DNA of 44,358 nucleotides, from contig NZ_KL543993.1 of assembly GCF_000711875.1 (NCBI RefSeq), positions 40,522 to 84,879 on the forward strand, given 5' to 3'. The notes beneath the pieces are model-generated. The model had not been told where the DNA came from. It searched no databases and saw only the letters and a list, made by a program, of their open reading frames with translations. The translations under genes and the position numbers were made by a program. This stretch comes from Andreprevotia chitinilytica DSM 18519. GTDB lineage: Bacteria; Pseudomonadota; Gammaproteobacteria; Burkholderiales; Chitinibacteraceae. The stretch's first letter is position 1. Each line of letters begins with the position of its first letter. Shown here piece by piece: positions 17,435 to 25,783 of this stretch.

Positions 17435-18424
17435 ATGCCGACCCCGCAGCAAACCTCCCTGATCCGCATCCATCAACATGGCGATTCATCGGTGCTGTGC
17501 CTTGAGACCGAATCGCTGCCAGAAGTCGGGCCGGATGACGTGTTGATTCGCCAGACTGCGGCGGGCGTCAATTTCATTGATACCTATCACCGCTCCGGCT
17601 TATATCCCCTGCCCTTGCCCAGCGGGCTTGGTGTGGAAGCGGCGGGTGTGATCGAAGCGGTTGGTGCCAACCATGTGCGCGAGTTCAAGCCGGGGGATCG
17701 GGTTGCGTATACGGGCGGCACGCCTGGTGCCTATGCGGCCTGGCGGGTGATGCCGGCGGCCAAGGTGGTGCCGGTGCCGGCGACGATCTCGGATGAGGTC
17801 GCAGCGGGCACGCTGTTGCGTGGGATGACGGCACAGTATCTATTAAAGCGAACCTTCCCGGTCAAAGCGGGGATGACGGTGTTGATTCATGCCGCGGCCG
17901 GCGGGGTCGGGCAAATTGCTTGCCAGTGGGCGCGAGCACTCGGCGCAAAAGTGATCGGCACCGTGGGCGGGCCGGAGAAAGCGGCGCAAGCAGCACGTTG
18001 GTGCGATCTGGTTGTCGACTACGCTGCAGACGATTTCGTAACGAAGGTGCGTGACTTCACGCACGGTGCGGGCGTGCCGGTGGTGTATGACGGCGTTGGC
18101 GCGGCGACTTTCGAGGGCTCGCTCGATTGCCTGTCACCACGCGGCATGCTGGTGAGCTTTGGTAATTCGTCCGGCCCGGTGCCGCCATTTGCACCGGGCA
18201 TCCTCGCGCAAAAGGGCTCACTATTCTTTACCAGGCCGACGCTGGGGCATTACACCCTCACCCGCCAGGAGCTGATCGATACGGCAGAGGACTATTTCAC
18301 GGCCGTATCACGCGGCAATGTCCATGCCGAGGTGCGTCAGCGCTATCCGCTGGCAGAAGCGGCGCAAGCCCATCGCGATCTGGAAGCGCGTCGGACCACC
18401 GGCTCGACCATCCTGATTCCCTGA
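17435..18424 (+). CDS. Zinc-free quinone oxidoreductase (MDR family)
   Basis: 329 residues, normal for the family. It probably reduces quinones or other conjugated carbonyls with NADPH in the cytoplasm. The N-terminal GroES-like part contains NFIDTYHRSGLYPLPLPSG, and the Rossmann part HAAAGGVGQIACQWARALGA binds the nucleotide. The zinc-binding cysteines of alcohol dehydrogenases are missing, as in Qor. It starts after a GGAG about 10 nt upstream and is followed 21 nt later by the esterase gene. Confidence 0.92.
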   Translation: MPTPQQTSLIRIHQHGDSSVLCLETESLPEVGPDDVLIRQTAAGVNFIDTYHRSGLYPLPLPSGLGVEAAGVIEAVGANHVREFKPGDRVAYTGGTPGAYAAWRVMPAAKVVPVPATISDEVAAGTLLRGMTAQYLLKRTFPVKAGMTVLIHAAAGGVGQIACQWARALGAKVIGTVGGPEKAAQAARWCDLVVDYAADDFVTKVRDFTHGAGVPVVYDGVGAATFEGSLDCLSPRGMLVSFGNSSGPVPPFAPGILAQKGSLFFTRPTLGHYTLTRQELIDTAEDYFTAVSRGNVHAEVRQRYPLAEAAQAHRDLEARRTTGSTILIP

Positions 18425-18445
18425 TTGATTCACTGACCGGACGCC

Positions 18446-19051
18446 ATGACTCCCCCGCATCTCGTTTACTTACACGGTTTTCTCTCCAGCCCGTTTTCGC
18501 AAAAGGCGCAGGACATTGCGGTCTGGATGGCGGAGCAACATCTCGCCGACTACTTCCACTGCCCGCAGTTGCCGATGGAGCCGGTCGCGGCTGGTCAGTT
18601 GATCCGGGAAACGGTCGAGAAACTGCAGGGTGAGCGAATCTGCTTTGTCGGCAGCTCGCTGGGCGGCTATTTTGCAACGTGGGCGGTCGAGGAATTCGGC
18701 GGGCGGGCGGTATTGATCAATCCGGCCGTCAAACCCTATGAGCAACTGAAGCATTACATCGGGCCACAGCGCAATTACCAGACCGGCGAGCTTTACAGCA
18801 TCGAGCCGGGCTTCGCCGATGCATTGCGTGCCTACGACCGGGTGCCGACGGATCCATCACGTTATTGGCTGCTCACACAGACCGATGATGAAGTGCTCGA
18901 CTACCGCGAAGCAGTGACGAAATTTGCAGCCTGCCGCCAGACCATCGAGCCGGGCGGCAACCACGGCTTTGTCGACTTCCCGCGCTGGCTGCCAGAGATC
19001 TGGGCCTTCGCGAATCAGACCGCCGATGCGACTCTCAAGGAGACCCCATGA
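18446..19051 (+). CDS. YqiA-like alpha/beta-hydrolase (esterase)
   Basis: 201 residues. YLHGFLSSPFSQKA at the N-terminus gives the oxyanion region, and the nucleophile is the second serine of GSSLGG. The acid is likely in TDDEVLDYREA and the histidine is in GGNHGFVDF. E. coli YqiA acts on short acyl esters and CoA thioesters; the natural substrate is unclear. The stop overlaps the start of the peroxidase gene (ATGA). Confidence 0.88.
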   Translation: MTPPHLVYLHGFLSSPFSQKAQDIAVWMAEQHLADYFHCPQLPMEPVAAGQLIRETVEKLQGERICFVGSSLGGYFATWAVEEFGGRAVLINPAVKPYEQLKHYIGPQRNYQTGELYSIEPGFADALRAYDRVPTDPSRYWLLTQTDDEVLDYREAVTKFAACRQTIEPGGNHGFVDFPRWLPEIWAFANQTADATLKETP

Positions 19052-19974
19052 CCCCACAAAGCGGCATCCTGCCCGACGCCTCTACCCATGCCCTGTTCGT
19101 ATCGCTACGCCGCCGCATCGGCCGCCGTTTCGATGCCGCCAGCAGGCGAGCGTTGTCGCAACTGCCAGCCAAGGTGGCGGCGAAACTGGCTAACGGCGGT
19201 GTGGCCTTGGGTGTCGTCGCCATTGGCCCGGATGCGTGGAGCGAATTATTTGATGGCAATCGCCCGGCTCAATTGCGCCCGTTTCCGCGCATTGCCGGGG
19301 CAATCCATCCGGCGCCGGTCAGCGATATCGACTTGCTGCTGCATTTGCGTGGTGAGCGGTATGACTTGCTGCATGAGCTGGCCGACCAGTTTGTCGCCGG
19401 CGTGGCGGATTGGCTCGAAGTCACCGAAAGCATCCCAGGCTTTCGCTTTCACGGCGGCCGCGACCTGACCGGCTTTGTCGATGGCACCGAGAACCCGCAG
19501 GGCAAGGAGAAAGCCGAAGTCGCCCTGGTCGCGGCTGACGATCCGGACTGGGCTGGCGGCAGTTATCTTCATATACAACGCTACGTGCACCGCCTGCAGA
19601 CGTGGCGACAACTGGCAGTCAAGCAGCAGGAAACCATCGTCGGGCGCACCAAGGAATCGGACGAAGAATTGCCGGATGACGACCGCCCGCTTACCTCGCA
19701 CGTGAGCCGGGTCGTGATCGAAGAGAAAGGCGAGGAGCTGGCGATGCTGCGCCGCTCGATGCCGTACGGGTTGCCGGGTGGGGAACAGGGCCTGTATTTC
19801 ACCAGCTATTGCCATACGCCTTTCGTGTTTGAAAAAATGCTGGCACGGATGATCGCTCCTACCAGTGACGGCCGTGTCGATCACATGCTCAACTACACGC
19901 GCGCCGTGACCGGGGCCGCCTTGTTCGCCCCCAGCATCGAAAAGCTCGAATCGCTCGCCGAGCCCAAGACCTGA
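19048..19974 (+). CDS. DyP-type haem peroxidase
   Basis: 308 residues, the size of the cytoplasmic YfeX-like class. The hallmark GxxDG is GFVDGTEN with D145 as distal acid; H218 (TSHVSRV) is the likely haem ligand, and the arginine of MLRRSMPYG lines the haem pocket. No Tat or Sec signal and no encapsulin-targeting tail are seen. It oxidises porphyrinogens or dyes with peroxide; the physiological role is open. It is coupled to the esterase gene by ATGA. Confidence 0.93.
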   Translation: MTPQSGILPDASTHALFVSLRRRIGRRFDAASRRALSQLPAKVAAKLANGGVALGVVAIGPDAWSELFDGNRPAQLRPFPRIAGAIHPAPVSDIDLLLHLRGERYDLLHELADQFVAGVADWLEVTESIPGFRFHGGRDLTGFVDGTENPQGKEKAEVALVAADDPDWAGGSYLHIQRYVHRLQTWRQLAVKQQETIVGRTKESDEELPDDDRPLTSHVSRVVIEEKGEELAMLRRSMPYGLPGGEQGLYFTSYCHTPFVFEKMLARMIAPTSDGRVDHMLNYTRAVTGAALFAPSIEKLESLAEPKT

Positions 19975-19990
19975 TTCATCATTCGTTCCA

Positions 19991-21745
19991 TCAAAACAGC
20001 CGCTCGGCAAACAAGGCGCGGGGAAACTCGCGCTGCCAGCCGCTCGCCGCCTCATCCGCCAGCTGCGCCGGATCACGCTCGCAACGCGCTGCCAATGTAT
20101 CGAAATAACGATCCCGATAGGGCAGTTGCTGCGCGATTACCGCAGGCACGCAGAACATCGGTCGGCCTGCGAGCGTCTGACCCATCGCCTTCGCCCGCAT
20201 CGGCTCTGCGGCATAGCGCACAAACAGCGGCACCTCGCCGCGCACGGCACGTTGTTGCGGCGTCAGGTTCAAAGCGAACCTGAAATCACCATTACGCGCC
20301 CCGGTAGCGCGGAAGTAGCTCTGATCAAACACGCCGGCATCGACAAACGCTTTCGAGAGCGATGGCTTGTGATCGCCGACCAGCATGAACATCAGCTTGC
20401 GCCCGCGCGCCTTTGCCTTCGCTTCCAGCTTGGGTACAAAGCGGTTGAGGTCGGCGACCGCCTCGGCCAGCCGCTTTTCGTAATCACCTCGCCCGCCATC
20501 GCCCTCCTTCTCGGCATATGCACCATGCGTGTGCACGGTGACGAGAAACATGAATGTGCGGCTGCGCTTCGGCTGCTTGCCATAAAGACTCAGCGCTTTG
20601 TCATAGAGCAGCCTGTCGGCCGGCCAACCTTTTTCTTCCCATTGCATCTCATCAATGAAGTGCATCTCGTTGAAGCCGAACTTGGGATAGGTGTCTTCGC
20701 GCTTCCAGAAATTGGCATGGAAGTTATGGATGCCGAACGTCTGGTAGCCGGCACGTTTAAACAGTGCTGCCAGGGTATCGGCCTTGTCGCGGTAGGCCGA
20801 AGCGAAGTTCTGATAATCAATGCCCGGCAGCACCGATGACGGCAGACCGATCAGGAATTCGGATTCAGCTTCCGCTGTACCGCCACCAAAAACCGGGCTC
20901 ACGACCGACGCCAGACTGAATCCGCGTTGGGTCAGCTGGGCAATCGGTGTGCTGAAACGCCCATCCTGGCTGGTGAAACACGCCTCGCACAGGATCATCA
21001 CCACATCGGGCGCAACGGTCGGTTCGGACGACTGCATCGGCGCTACGGCATAGAAATCGTGCGGGCCACGTTCGGGCACCTCGACACTTTCTGCAGTAAA
21101 GAACACATGGCCCAGAATGCCGTTGCTGCGGATGTTCTCGTGGAAGTTATATGAGAGGTAATGCGCGCCGAGCTGATCTTCCAGAAACGCATTCTGATAA
21201 CGATTGATTTCATGCGGGGCATAGACCCGCACCAACAACATGAGCGGCAAGATCAACGCGAATGGCAGCAGCCCTAAACGCCGGCGGTTCCAAGGCGGTT
21301 GCCGCCAAAGCCCGATGCCAATGGCAAGCACCGTCACCACCAGCCAGCCCACCACTTCCGCGTCCAGATAACTCGTCAGTGCGGCACCTTGCCCGGCCGC
21401 CAGCAGATCGCGAGCGACCAGTGGCTCATCGGTCATCCCTTCCTTGATGGCGGTCACGACGTTGAGCAGGCTCTCCAGCCCGATGGTGGCGAACAACGCA
21501 GCCCAGCGCTGCAAAAAGAACGCGAAAAACCCGAATAGCAACAGCGAGAAGAACAGCAGCGGTGGATAAACGCCCGTATCCGCAGCGATATGCCCGACGA
21601 TGAGCGTCAATAACGGCGCAACGATACGCGGCAGCCATGCCGGCCAACGGCGATGGAGCAAGTAGAGCGGGCGGAACAGGGGAAGGATCTGAACGAGGCC
21701 GAGCGGTGCAGCAGCGTCGCCGGCGGGATGAATCAACTTACGCAT
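19991..21745 (-). CDS. LTA-synthase-like membrane phosphotransferase (sulfatase fold)
   Basis: About 584 residues from the chosen ATG (MRKLIHPAGDAAAPLG); the open frame continues 28 codons further up and neither start has a clear ribosome site. Five N-terminal membrane segments (about 1-210) are followed by a periplasmic alkaline-phosphatase/sulfatase domain. VMILCEACF gives the first metal acid, GGGTAEAESEFL the threonine nucleophile, and FMLVGDHKPSL the C-terminal metal Asp/His. Gram-negative relatives transfer phosphoglycerol or phosphoethanolamine to periplasmic glucans or LPS. The acceptor is unknown. It converges with the peroxidase gene. Confidence 0.87.
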   Translation of the reverse strand: MRKLIHPAGDAAAPLGLVQILPLFRPLYLLHRRWPAWLPRIVAPLLTLIVGHIAADTGVYPPLLFFSLLLFGFFAFFLQRWAALFATIGLESLLNVVTAIKEGMTDEPLVARDLLAAGQGAALTSYLDAEVVGWLVVTVLAIGIGLWRQPPWNRRRLGLLPFALILPLMLLVRVYAPHEINRYQNAFLEDQLGAHYLSYNFHENIRSNGILGHVFFTAESVEVPERGPHDFYAVAPMQSSEPTVAPDVVMILCEACFTSQDGRFSTPIAQLTQRGFSLASVVSPVFGGGTAEAESEFLIGLPSSVLPGIDYQNFASAYRDKADTLAALFKRAGYQTFGIHNFHANFWKREDTYPKFGFNEMHFIDEMQWEEKGWPADRLLYDKALSLYGKQPKRSRTFMFLVTVHTHGAYAEKEGDGGRGDYEKRLAEAVADLNRFVPKLEAKAKARGRKLMFMLVGDHKPSLSKAFVDAGVFDQSYFRATGARNGDFRFALNLTPQQRAVRGEVPLFVRYAAEPMRAKAMGQTLAGRPMFCVPAVIAQQLPYRDRYFDTLAARCERDPAQLADEAASGWQREFPRALFAERLF

Positions 21746-21975
21746 GCGGCGGAAATTAACATGGGGACGCCATGCCCACCATTGGAAAACTTCCGCTCCG
21801 ACCAAGATGACCGATGCCAGTTCAGGCAATCACATCAAGACACAGAGCCCACCCGTCAGGATTGGAATTCCTAACTAGAATTAAACAGCCCGCTCAAATA
21901 ATCCTACACTCGCATGGCATTCCATTACAAAAAAACCACGTCAGATTGAATTAAAACCAAGTAAGGTTTTTTGAC

Positions 21976-21993
21976 CATGTCACACATGACATG
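21976..21993. promoter_or_regulatory. Palindromic operator candidate
   Basis: CATGTCA and TGACATG separated by CACA: a perfect 7-bp dyad of the kind bound by dimeric regulators. It lies about 160 nt upstream of the promoter candidate. No matching regulator gene is adjacent. Confidence 0.45.
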
Positions 21994-22133
21994 AACAAAC
22001 CAGCGTGCTAAATCGAATTCAGCGCCACCAATTAGGCCAACATCAATCAAGCAATATTGTTTTAATAGATACGATTAATGTAAATAAGCTTATTATATTT
22101 GCACTTGCAATTGAACAATTCTCGCAATCGTCA

Positions 22134-22165
22134 TTGACTTTGCAAAATTACAATGATAATTTTGC
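22134..22165 (+). promoter_or_regulatory. Sigma-70 promoter with overlapping dyad, biosynthetic operon
   Basis: The -35 box TTGACT (22134-22139) is followed after 17 nt by TAATTT (22157-22162). A perfect 9-bp inverted repeat, GCAAAATTA and TAATTTTGC (22142-22150 and 22157-22165), covers the spacer and the -10, so a bound repressor would block polymerase. Transcription would start near 22169. Confidence 0.5.
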
Positions 22166-22337
22166 TGCGAATATTCTTACATCAATCTAGAAAACGAGCA
22201 TTGGCAGATACCCTTACAGGTTCGTCTGACTCGTCAAGAATAGAACATCGAAACGATATAGCCAGAAGCGATCTCAATTCGGTGCTGTTGCCGCGCTATC
22301 CGCGGCACTTCCAAGTATTCTGTAGCGACATCACTCT

Positions 22338-22724
22338 ATGACAAGCAAACAGGACAAGCCCGCCGTCTACTGGGGCTTCATCTCTGGTGCGTTTTACGGC
22401 AGCTGGGCGTTTATTGCCAATTTCGACCACGGCCTAATTGCGGCAATCCGAGCCGGCGCAATGCAATTCACGCTTAGTTTTTGTGCCTCATCCATTCTGG
22501 TATTCGTGATGGATATTATTCTGAGCAAAGGCAAAAGCGTGCTCCATCAGTGCGTGGCTGCGTTATTGCCGATCAATTTGCTGGCGCTGGTATTCATTGC
22601 CGGCCATTGGCTGGCCGGCACACCGCATATATTGGCCACGATTGCGCCATCTTATTTAGTCGGCACCGTGTTTTGCACATTATTGGTGCGCCGTAAAACC
22701 CTCCGATTGAATGCCGCTACATGA
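22338..22724 (+). CDS. Small four-helix membrane protein, first gene of the cluster
   Basis: 128 residues; family not recognised. About four membrane segments: YWGFISGAFYGSWAFIANF, FTLSFCASSILVFVMDIIL, VAALLPINLLALVFIAGHW and IAPSYLVGTVFCTLLV. The loops are short and the C-terminus is basic (RRKTLRL). Its stop overlaps the SDR start in an ATGA, so it belongs to the operon. It could be an export, assembly or membrane-tethering partner, but nothing in the sequence names the role. Confidence 0.75.
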   Translation: MTSKQDKPAVYWGFISGAFYGSWAFIANFDHGLIAAIRAGAMQFTLSFCASSILVFVMDIILSKGKSVLHQCVAALLPINLLALVFIAGHWLAGTPHILATIAPSYLVGTVFCTLLVRRKTLRLNAAT

Positions 22725-23449
22725 TTGAATCACCCCAGAGTGAATCGCCCCGCGTCGTTGCCATTACCGGCACACGCAAAGGAATCGGCAAGGCATTGGC
22801 AGAACATTTCCTGGCCAAAGGGCATACGGTATTTGGCTGCAGTCGCGGCGATGCCAGTATTGCAAATGCCAATTACCAACACGTATGCGCCGATGTCGCC
22901 GATGAAACGCATATCAAGCAATTCTTCAAGACGGTGCGGCAAAGCGCGGGGCATCTGGACATCCTGATCAACAACGCAGCATCCGCATCGATGAATCACT
23001 TGTTGCTCACCCCGCGCCAGACGTTCTCCAGCCTGCTGGAAACCAATGTCGTCGGCACCTTCCTGTGCTGCCGCGAAGCGGCCAAGTTGCTCAAGAAGAG
23101 CAAGACTGGCGGGCGGATCGTCAATTTCTCCTCCATTGCCGTGCCGATGCGGCTGGAAGGCGCCAGCGCCTATGCCGCCAGCAAGGCGGCAGTAGTGAAC
23201 CTGACCGAAATCATGAGCAAGGAACTGGCCGCGTACGACATCACCGTCAACGCGATCGGGCCGACGCCGGTGCCCAGCAGCATGTCGCGCACGGTGCCAA
23301 GCGACACGATGAAACAACTCATCGAGCGCCAGACCATCAAGCGCATGGGCCATATGGATGACGTGCTGCATCTGGTCGACTTCCTGGTCAGCCCCAAGAG
23401 CAGCTTCATCACCGGCCAAACCATCTATCTCGGAGGCGCACTGCAATGA
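22721..23449 (+). CDS. Short-chain dehydrogenase/reductase (FabG-like)
   Basis: 242 residues. The nucleotide-binding motif TGTRKGIG is at residues 16-23, and NNAAS at 84-88. The catalytic set is S138 with Y151 and K155 (YAASK). The C-terminal FLVSPKSSFITGQTIYLGG is typical of FabG-like enzymes. The likely reaction is NAD(P)H-dependent reduction of a keto group (or the reverse) on a carrier- or CoA-bound acyl precursor. ATGA overlaps on both sides couple it to the membrane protein and the ligase. Confidence 0.92.
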   Translation: MIESPQSESPRVVAITGTRKGIGKALAEHFLAKGHTVFGCSRGDASIANANYQHVCADVADETHIKQFFKTVRQSAGHLDILINNAASASMNHLLLTPRQTFSSLLETNVVGTFLCCREAAKLLKKSKTGGRIVNFSSIAVPMRLEGASAYAASKAAVVNLTEIMSKELAAYDITVNAIGPTPVPSSMSRTVPSDTMKQLIERQTIKRMGHMDDVLHLVDFLVSPKSSFITGQTIYLGGALQ

Positions 23450-24837
23450 CGCTCAGCTACAAGCCCTGCATCGAACAGCTGCGCAGCCATGGCGAGCGCC
23501 CGTTCCTGCACGATGCCGCCGGCACCACCAGCTATCACGGTCTGTGCATGCAGATCGAACGTCATCTGTCGTTGCTGACCTATTCCGGTGTGCAAGCGGG
23601 GCAGACCGTGTTCGTGCAGGGCGATTACTCGCTGGCGCGCATTGCCTTGTTTCTGGCGCTGTATCAGAACGGCAATATCGTCGTGCTCAATACCTCGACC
23701 AACGAGGCCGAGATCGCCACCAAATTGCGGGTGGTGCAAGCGGATTACCGCATCGATGCGCAAGGCGTGATCACCCGCCACGTTGCTACCGGCACGGCAA
23801 CCACCGCCGAGAACCGCCTGCTGAACGGCCTGCGTGAGCGCAATCGGGCTGGCTTGATCCTGTTCAGCAGTGGCACCACCGGCGAGCCGAAGGCGATGCT
23901 GCACGATCTGGATACGCTGGTGGATGCCTTCCTCGGCCGCCGCGCCAAGGCCACCAACATCCTGCTGTTCCTGCTGTTCGATCACATCGGCGGCATCAAC
24001 ACGCTGCTCAACATTCTGGCCTCCGGCGCGAGCGCTACCTTGCCGGGCGAAAAGACCCCGGAAAACGTCGCGGCGATGATCGAGCGCTACAAGGTGGTGG
24101 TGCTGCCCACCTCGCCCACCTTCCTGAACCTGCTGCTGGTCAGCGGCCTGCTCGATCCGGTGCGCTTGTCCAGCCTGCGCATGATCACCTACGGCACCGA
24201 GCCAATGCCACACACGCTGCTGGCCCGCCTGCGCGAACGCCTGCCACGCGTGAAGCTGCTGCAAACCTTCGGCACCAGCGAAACCGGCATCGTCAGCACC
24301 GCCTCGCGCTCGTCGGACAGCCTGTTCATGCGCTTCGACGACGGCGACACCGAACACCGCGTCGTCAATGGCGAACTTTGGCTGCGCAGCAAGCGGCAGA
24401 TCCTCGGCTACCTCAACCATCAGAGCGACCGCTTTACCGACGACGGCTGGTACAAGACCGGCGATATGGTGGAACAAGGCGAAGACGGCTTCCTGCGCAT
24501 TCAGGGCCGCGATAGCGACATCGTCAATGTCGGTGGCGAAAAGGTCTTCCCGGCCGAAGTCGAATCGATCCTGCTGCGGCTGCCTTTCATCGTCGATTGC
24601 AAAGCCTATGGCCAGCCCAACGCCATCACCGGCCAATCGGTCTGTGTCGACGTGGTGCTGCGCGATACGCCGCCGGAAGAACACAAGGCGCGCGCGCTGG
24701 AAATCAAGCGCTTCGCCCGCGACAACATGGATGCCTTCAAGGCCCCCACCCGCATCAACGTGGTAGCGCAACTGGCCTATTCAGCGCGATTCAAGAAGCT
24801 CAAAGCAGCCACACAGTATTTAGAGGAAGAAGAATGA
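23446..24837 (+). CDS. Stand-alone AMP-forming acyl ligase (ANL superfamily)
   Basis: 463 residues, shorter than most acyl-CoA synthetases (about 500-550). The P-loop is LILFSSGTTGEPKAM (about 137-151), followed by QTFGTSETG, YKTGDM and GRDSDIVNVGGEKVFPAEVE. The usual C-terminal catalytic lysine motif (P-x-T-x-NGK) is replaced by YSARFKKLK, where a lysine is still available. It should activate a carboxylic acid as adenylate and load the free carrier protein or CoA. The substrate is unknown. Its stop overlaps the start of the acyltransferase gene (ATGA). Confidence 0.9.
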   Translation: MTLSYKPCIEQLRSHGERPFLHDAAGTTSYHGLCMQIERHLSLLTYSGVQAGQTVFVQGDYSLARIALFLALYQNGNIVVLNTSTNEAEIATKLRVVQADYRIDAQGVITRHVATGTATTAENRLLNGLRERNRAGLILFSSGTTGEPKAMLHDLDTLVDAFLGRRAKATNILLFLLFDHIGGINTLLNILASGASATLPGEKTPENVAAMIERYKVVVLPTSPTFLNLLLVSGLLDPVRLSSLRMITYGTEPMPHTLLARLRERLPRVKLLQTFGTSETGIVSTASRSSDSLFMRFDDGDTEHRVVNGELWLRSKRQILGYLNHQSDRFTDDGWYKTGDMVEQGEDGFLRIQGRDSDIVNVGGEKVFPAEVESILLRLPFIVDCKAYGQPNAITGQSVCVDVVLRDTPPEEHKARALEIKRFARDNMDAFKAPTRINVVAQLAYSARFKKLKAATQYLEEEE

Positions 24838-25529
24838 AAGACCTGATCCTGATCGGTAACGGCGGCTTTGCCCGCGAAGTGCTGGGTTACTACCGGGCCA
24901 TGTGCGATGCGGACAACCGCCGCCCCCGCTTCAAGGGCTACCTGGATCGGCGCGCCGATGCACCCAACATCTTTTTTGCCGGCAGCTATCTGGGCAACGA
25001 GGCCATCCACCTCACCGACCCGAACGAAGTGTTCGTGCTCGGCATGGCGGACATCGCCACCCGCAAGGGCATCATCGCCACCTATTTCTCGGTGGACTGG
25101 CAAAGCGTGAACATCATCCACCCCAGCGCCACCATCGATTCGACCGCCCGGCTCGGCACCGGCAACGTGATCGGCCCGCACTGCCATATCGGCGCGGCAG
25201 CGCGGCTGGGCAATCACAACGTGCTGAATTACGGCTGCTCGGTCGGCCATGACTCGGTGCTCGGCAACAACAATGTGCTGGCCTCCAATTGCCAGCTGGC
25301 CGGCTACGTGTCGATCGGCAGCGACAACTTCTTCGGCATCAGCGCCAGCGTCATTCCGCGTACCACCATCGGCGAGGGCAACAAGATCCAGGCCGGCACC
25401 ACCGTCACCAGCGATGTGCCGGATCACGCCTTCTATTTCCACCGTGACACCAACAAGACTGCGTTCATCTTCAACGATGGGCGCATCGCCGGCAGCCCGG
25501 CCGGCAGTACTGAAGAAGCACTGACTTGA
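24834..25529 (+). CDS. PglD-like left-handed beta-helix acyltransferase
   Basis: 231 residues. The start is the ATG after GAGGAAGA that overlaps the ligase stop; the frame is open further upstream inside the ligase gene. The N-terminal Rossmann-like part starts LILIGNGGFAREVLGYY, as in PglD, and the C-terminal hexapeptide repeats (ATIDSTARLGTGNVIG, GHDSVLGNNNVLASN) carry the probable general base H139. PglD acetylates an amino-sugar with acetyl-CoA. In this setting an amino or hydroxyl group of a small metabolite, or a sugar, is equally possible. Confidence 0.88.
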   Translation: MKDLILIGNGGFAREVLGYYRAMCDADNRRPRFKGYLDRRADAPNIFFAGSYLGNEAIHLTDPNEVFVLGMADIATRKGIIATYFSVDWQSVNIIHPSATIDSTARLGTGNVIGPHCHIGAAARLGNHNVLNYGCSVGHDSVLGNNNVLASNCQLAGYVSIGSDNFFGISASVIPRTTIGEGNKIQAGTTVTSDVPDHAFYFHRDTNKTAFIFNDGRIAGSPAGSTEEALT

Positions 25530-25547
25530 GAATGAAAGGCTGACTTT

Positions 25548-25718
25548 CTCCCCTCTCACATCCCGTGCAAGGCTTTTAGCGTTGTTCAGGGAAAGTGGGA
25601 GAGGGGCTGGGGGTGAGGGTGAGGGTGATTTTAAAAGGCTGCGTCCTTTTCACCACCCTCTCCCTAACCCTCTCCCACTGTCCCTGAACAAGGCAAAGCC
25701 TTGCACGGGATGGGCGAG
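25548..25718. repeat. Hairpin repeat, copy 1 (REP-like)
   Basis: Two nearly identical arms of about 45 nt (25559-25605 and 25668-25712) are inverted and separated by about 60 nt. The arms hold GTGGGAGAGGG and its complement; the centre has GGGGTGAGGG and ACCCTCTCCCTAACCC blocks shared with the two later copies. It lies in the only sizeable gap between the acyltransferase and the halogenase. Confidence 0.85.
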
Positions 25719-25783
25719 GGAACAAAAACGTTGAATGGCTTCGGCCCGTTTTTTCCGACACACCAACACGAACAGGAAGATCC

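Larger units (their letters stand above)
21746..22337. other. A/T-rich intergenic region upstream of the biosynthetic cluster
   Basis: Nearly 600 nt without a convincing gene, much richer in A/T than both sides from about 21880. It contains a small A/T hairpin (21953-21970), an 18-nt palindrome (21976-21993), a promoter-like site overlapped by a second palindrome (22134-22165), and a leader of about 170 nt with a GCCGCG/CGCGGC hairpin. It is the control region of the rightward operon. Confidence 0.7.

Noticed and set aside
21976-21993. A lux-type quorum-sensing box
   Set aside because: The dyad lacks the CTG...CAG core of lux boxes and no LuxR/LuxI gene is in the window.
22153-22341. A 62-codon frame whose stop overlaps the start of the first cluster gene
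   Set aside because: It begins inside the promoter -10 region, has no ribosome site and shows leader-like A/T composition; the ATGA overlap is likely chance.
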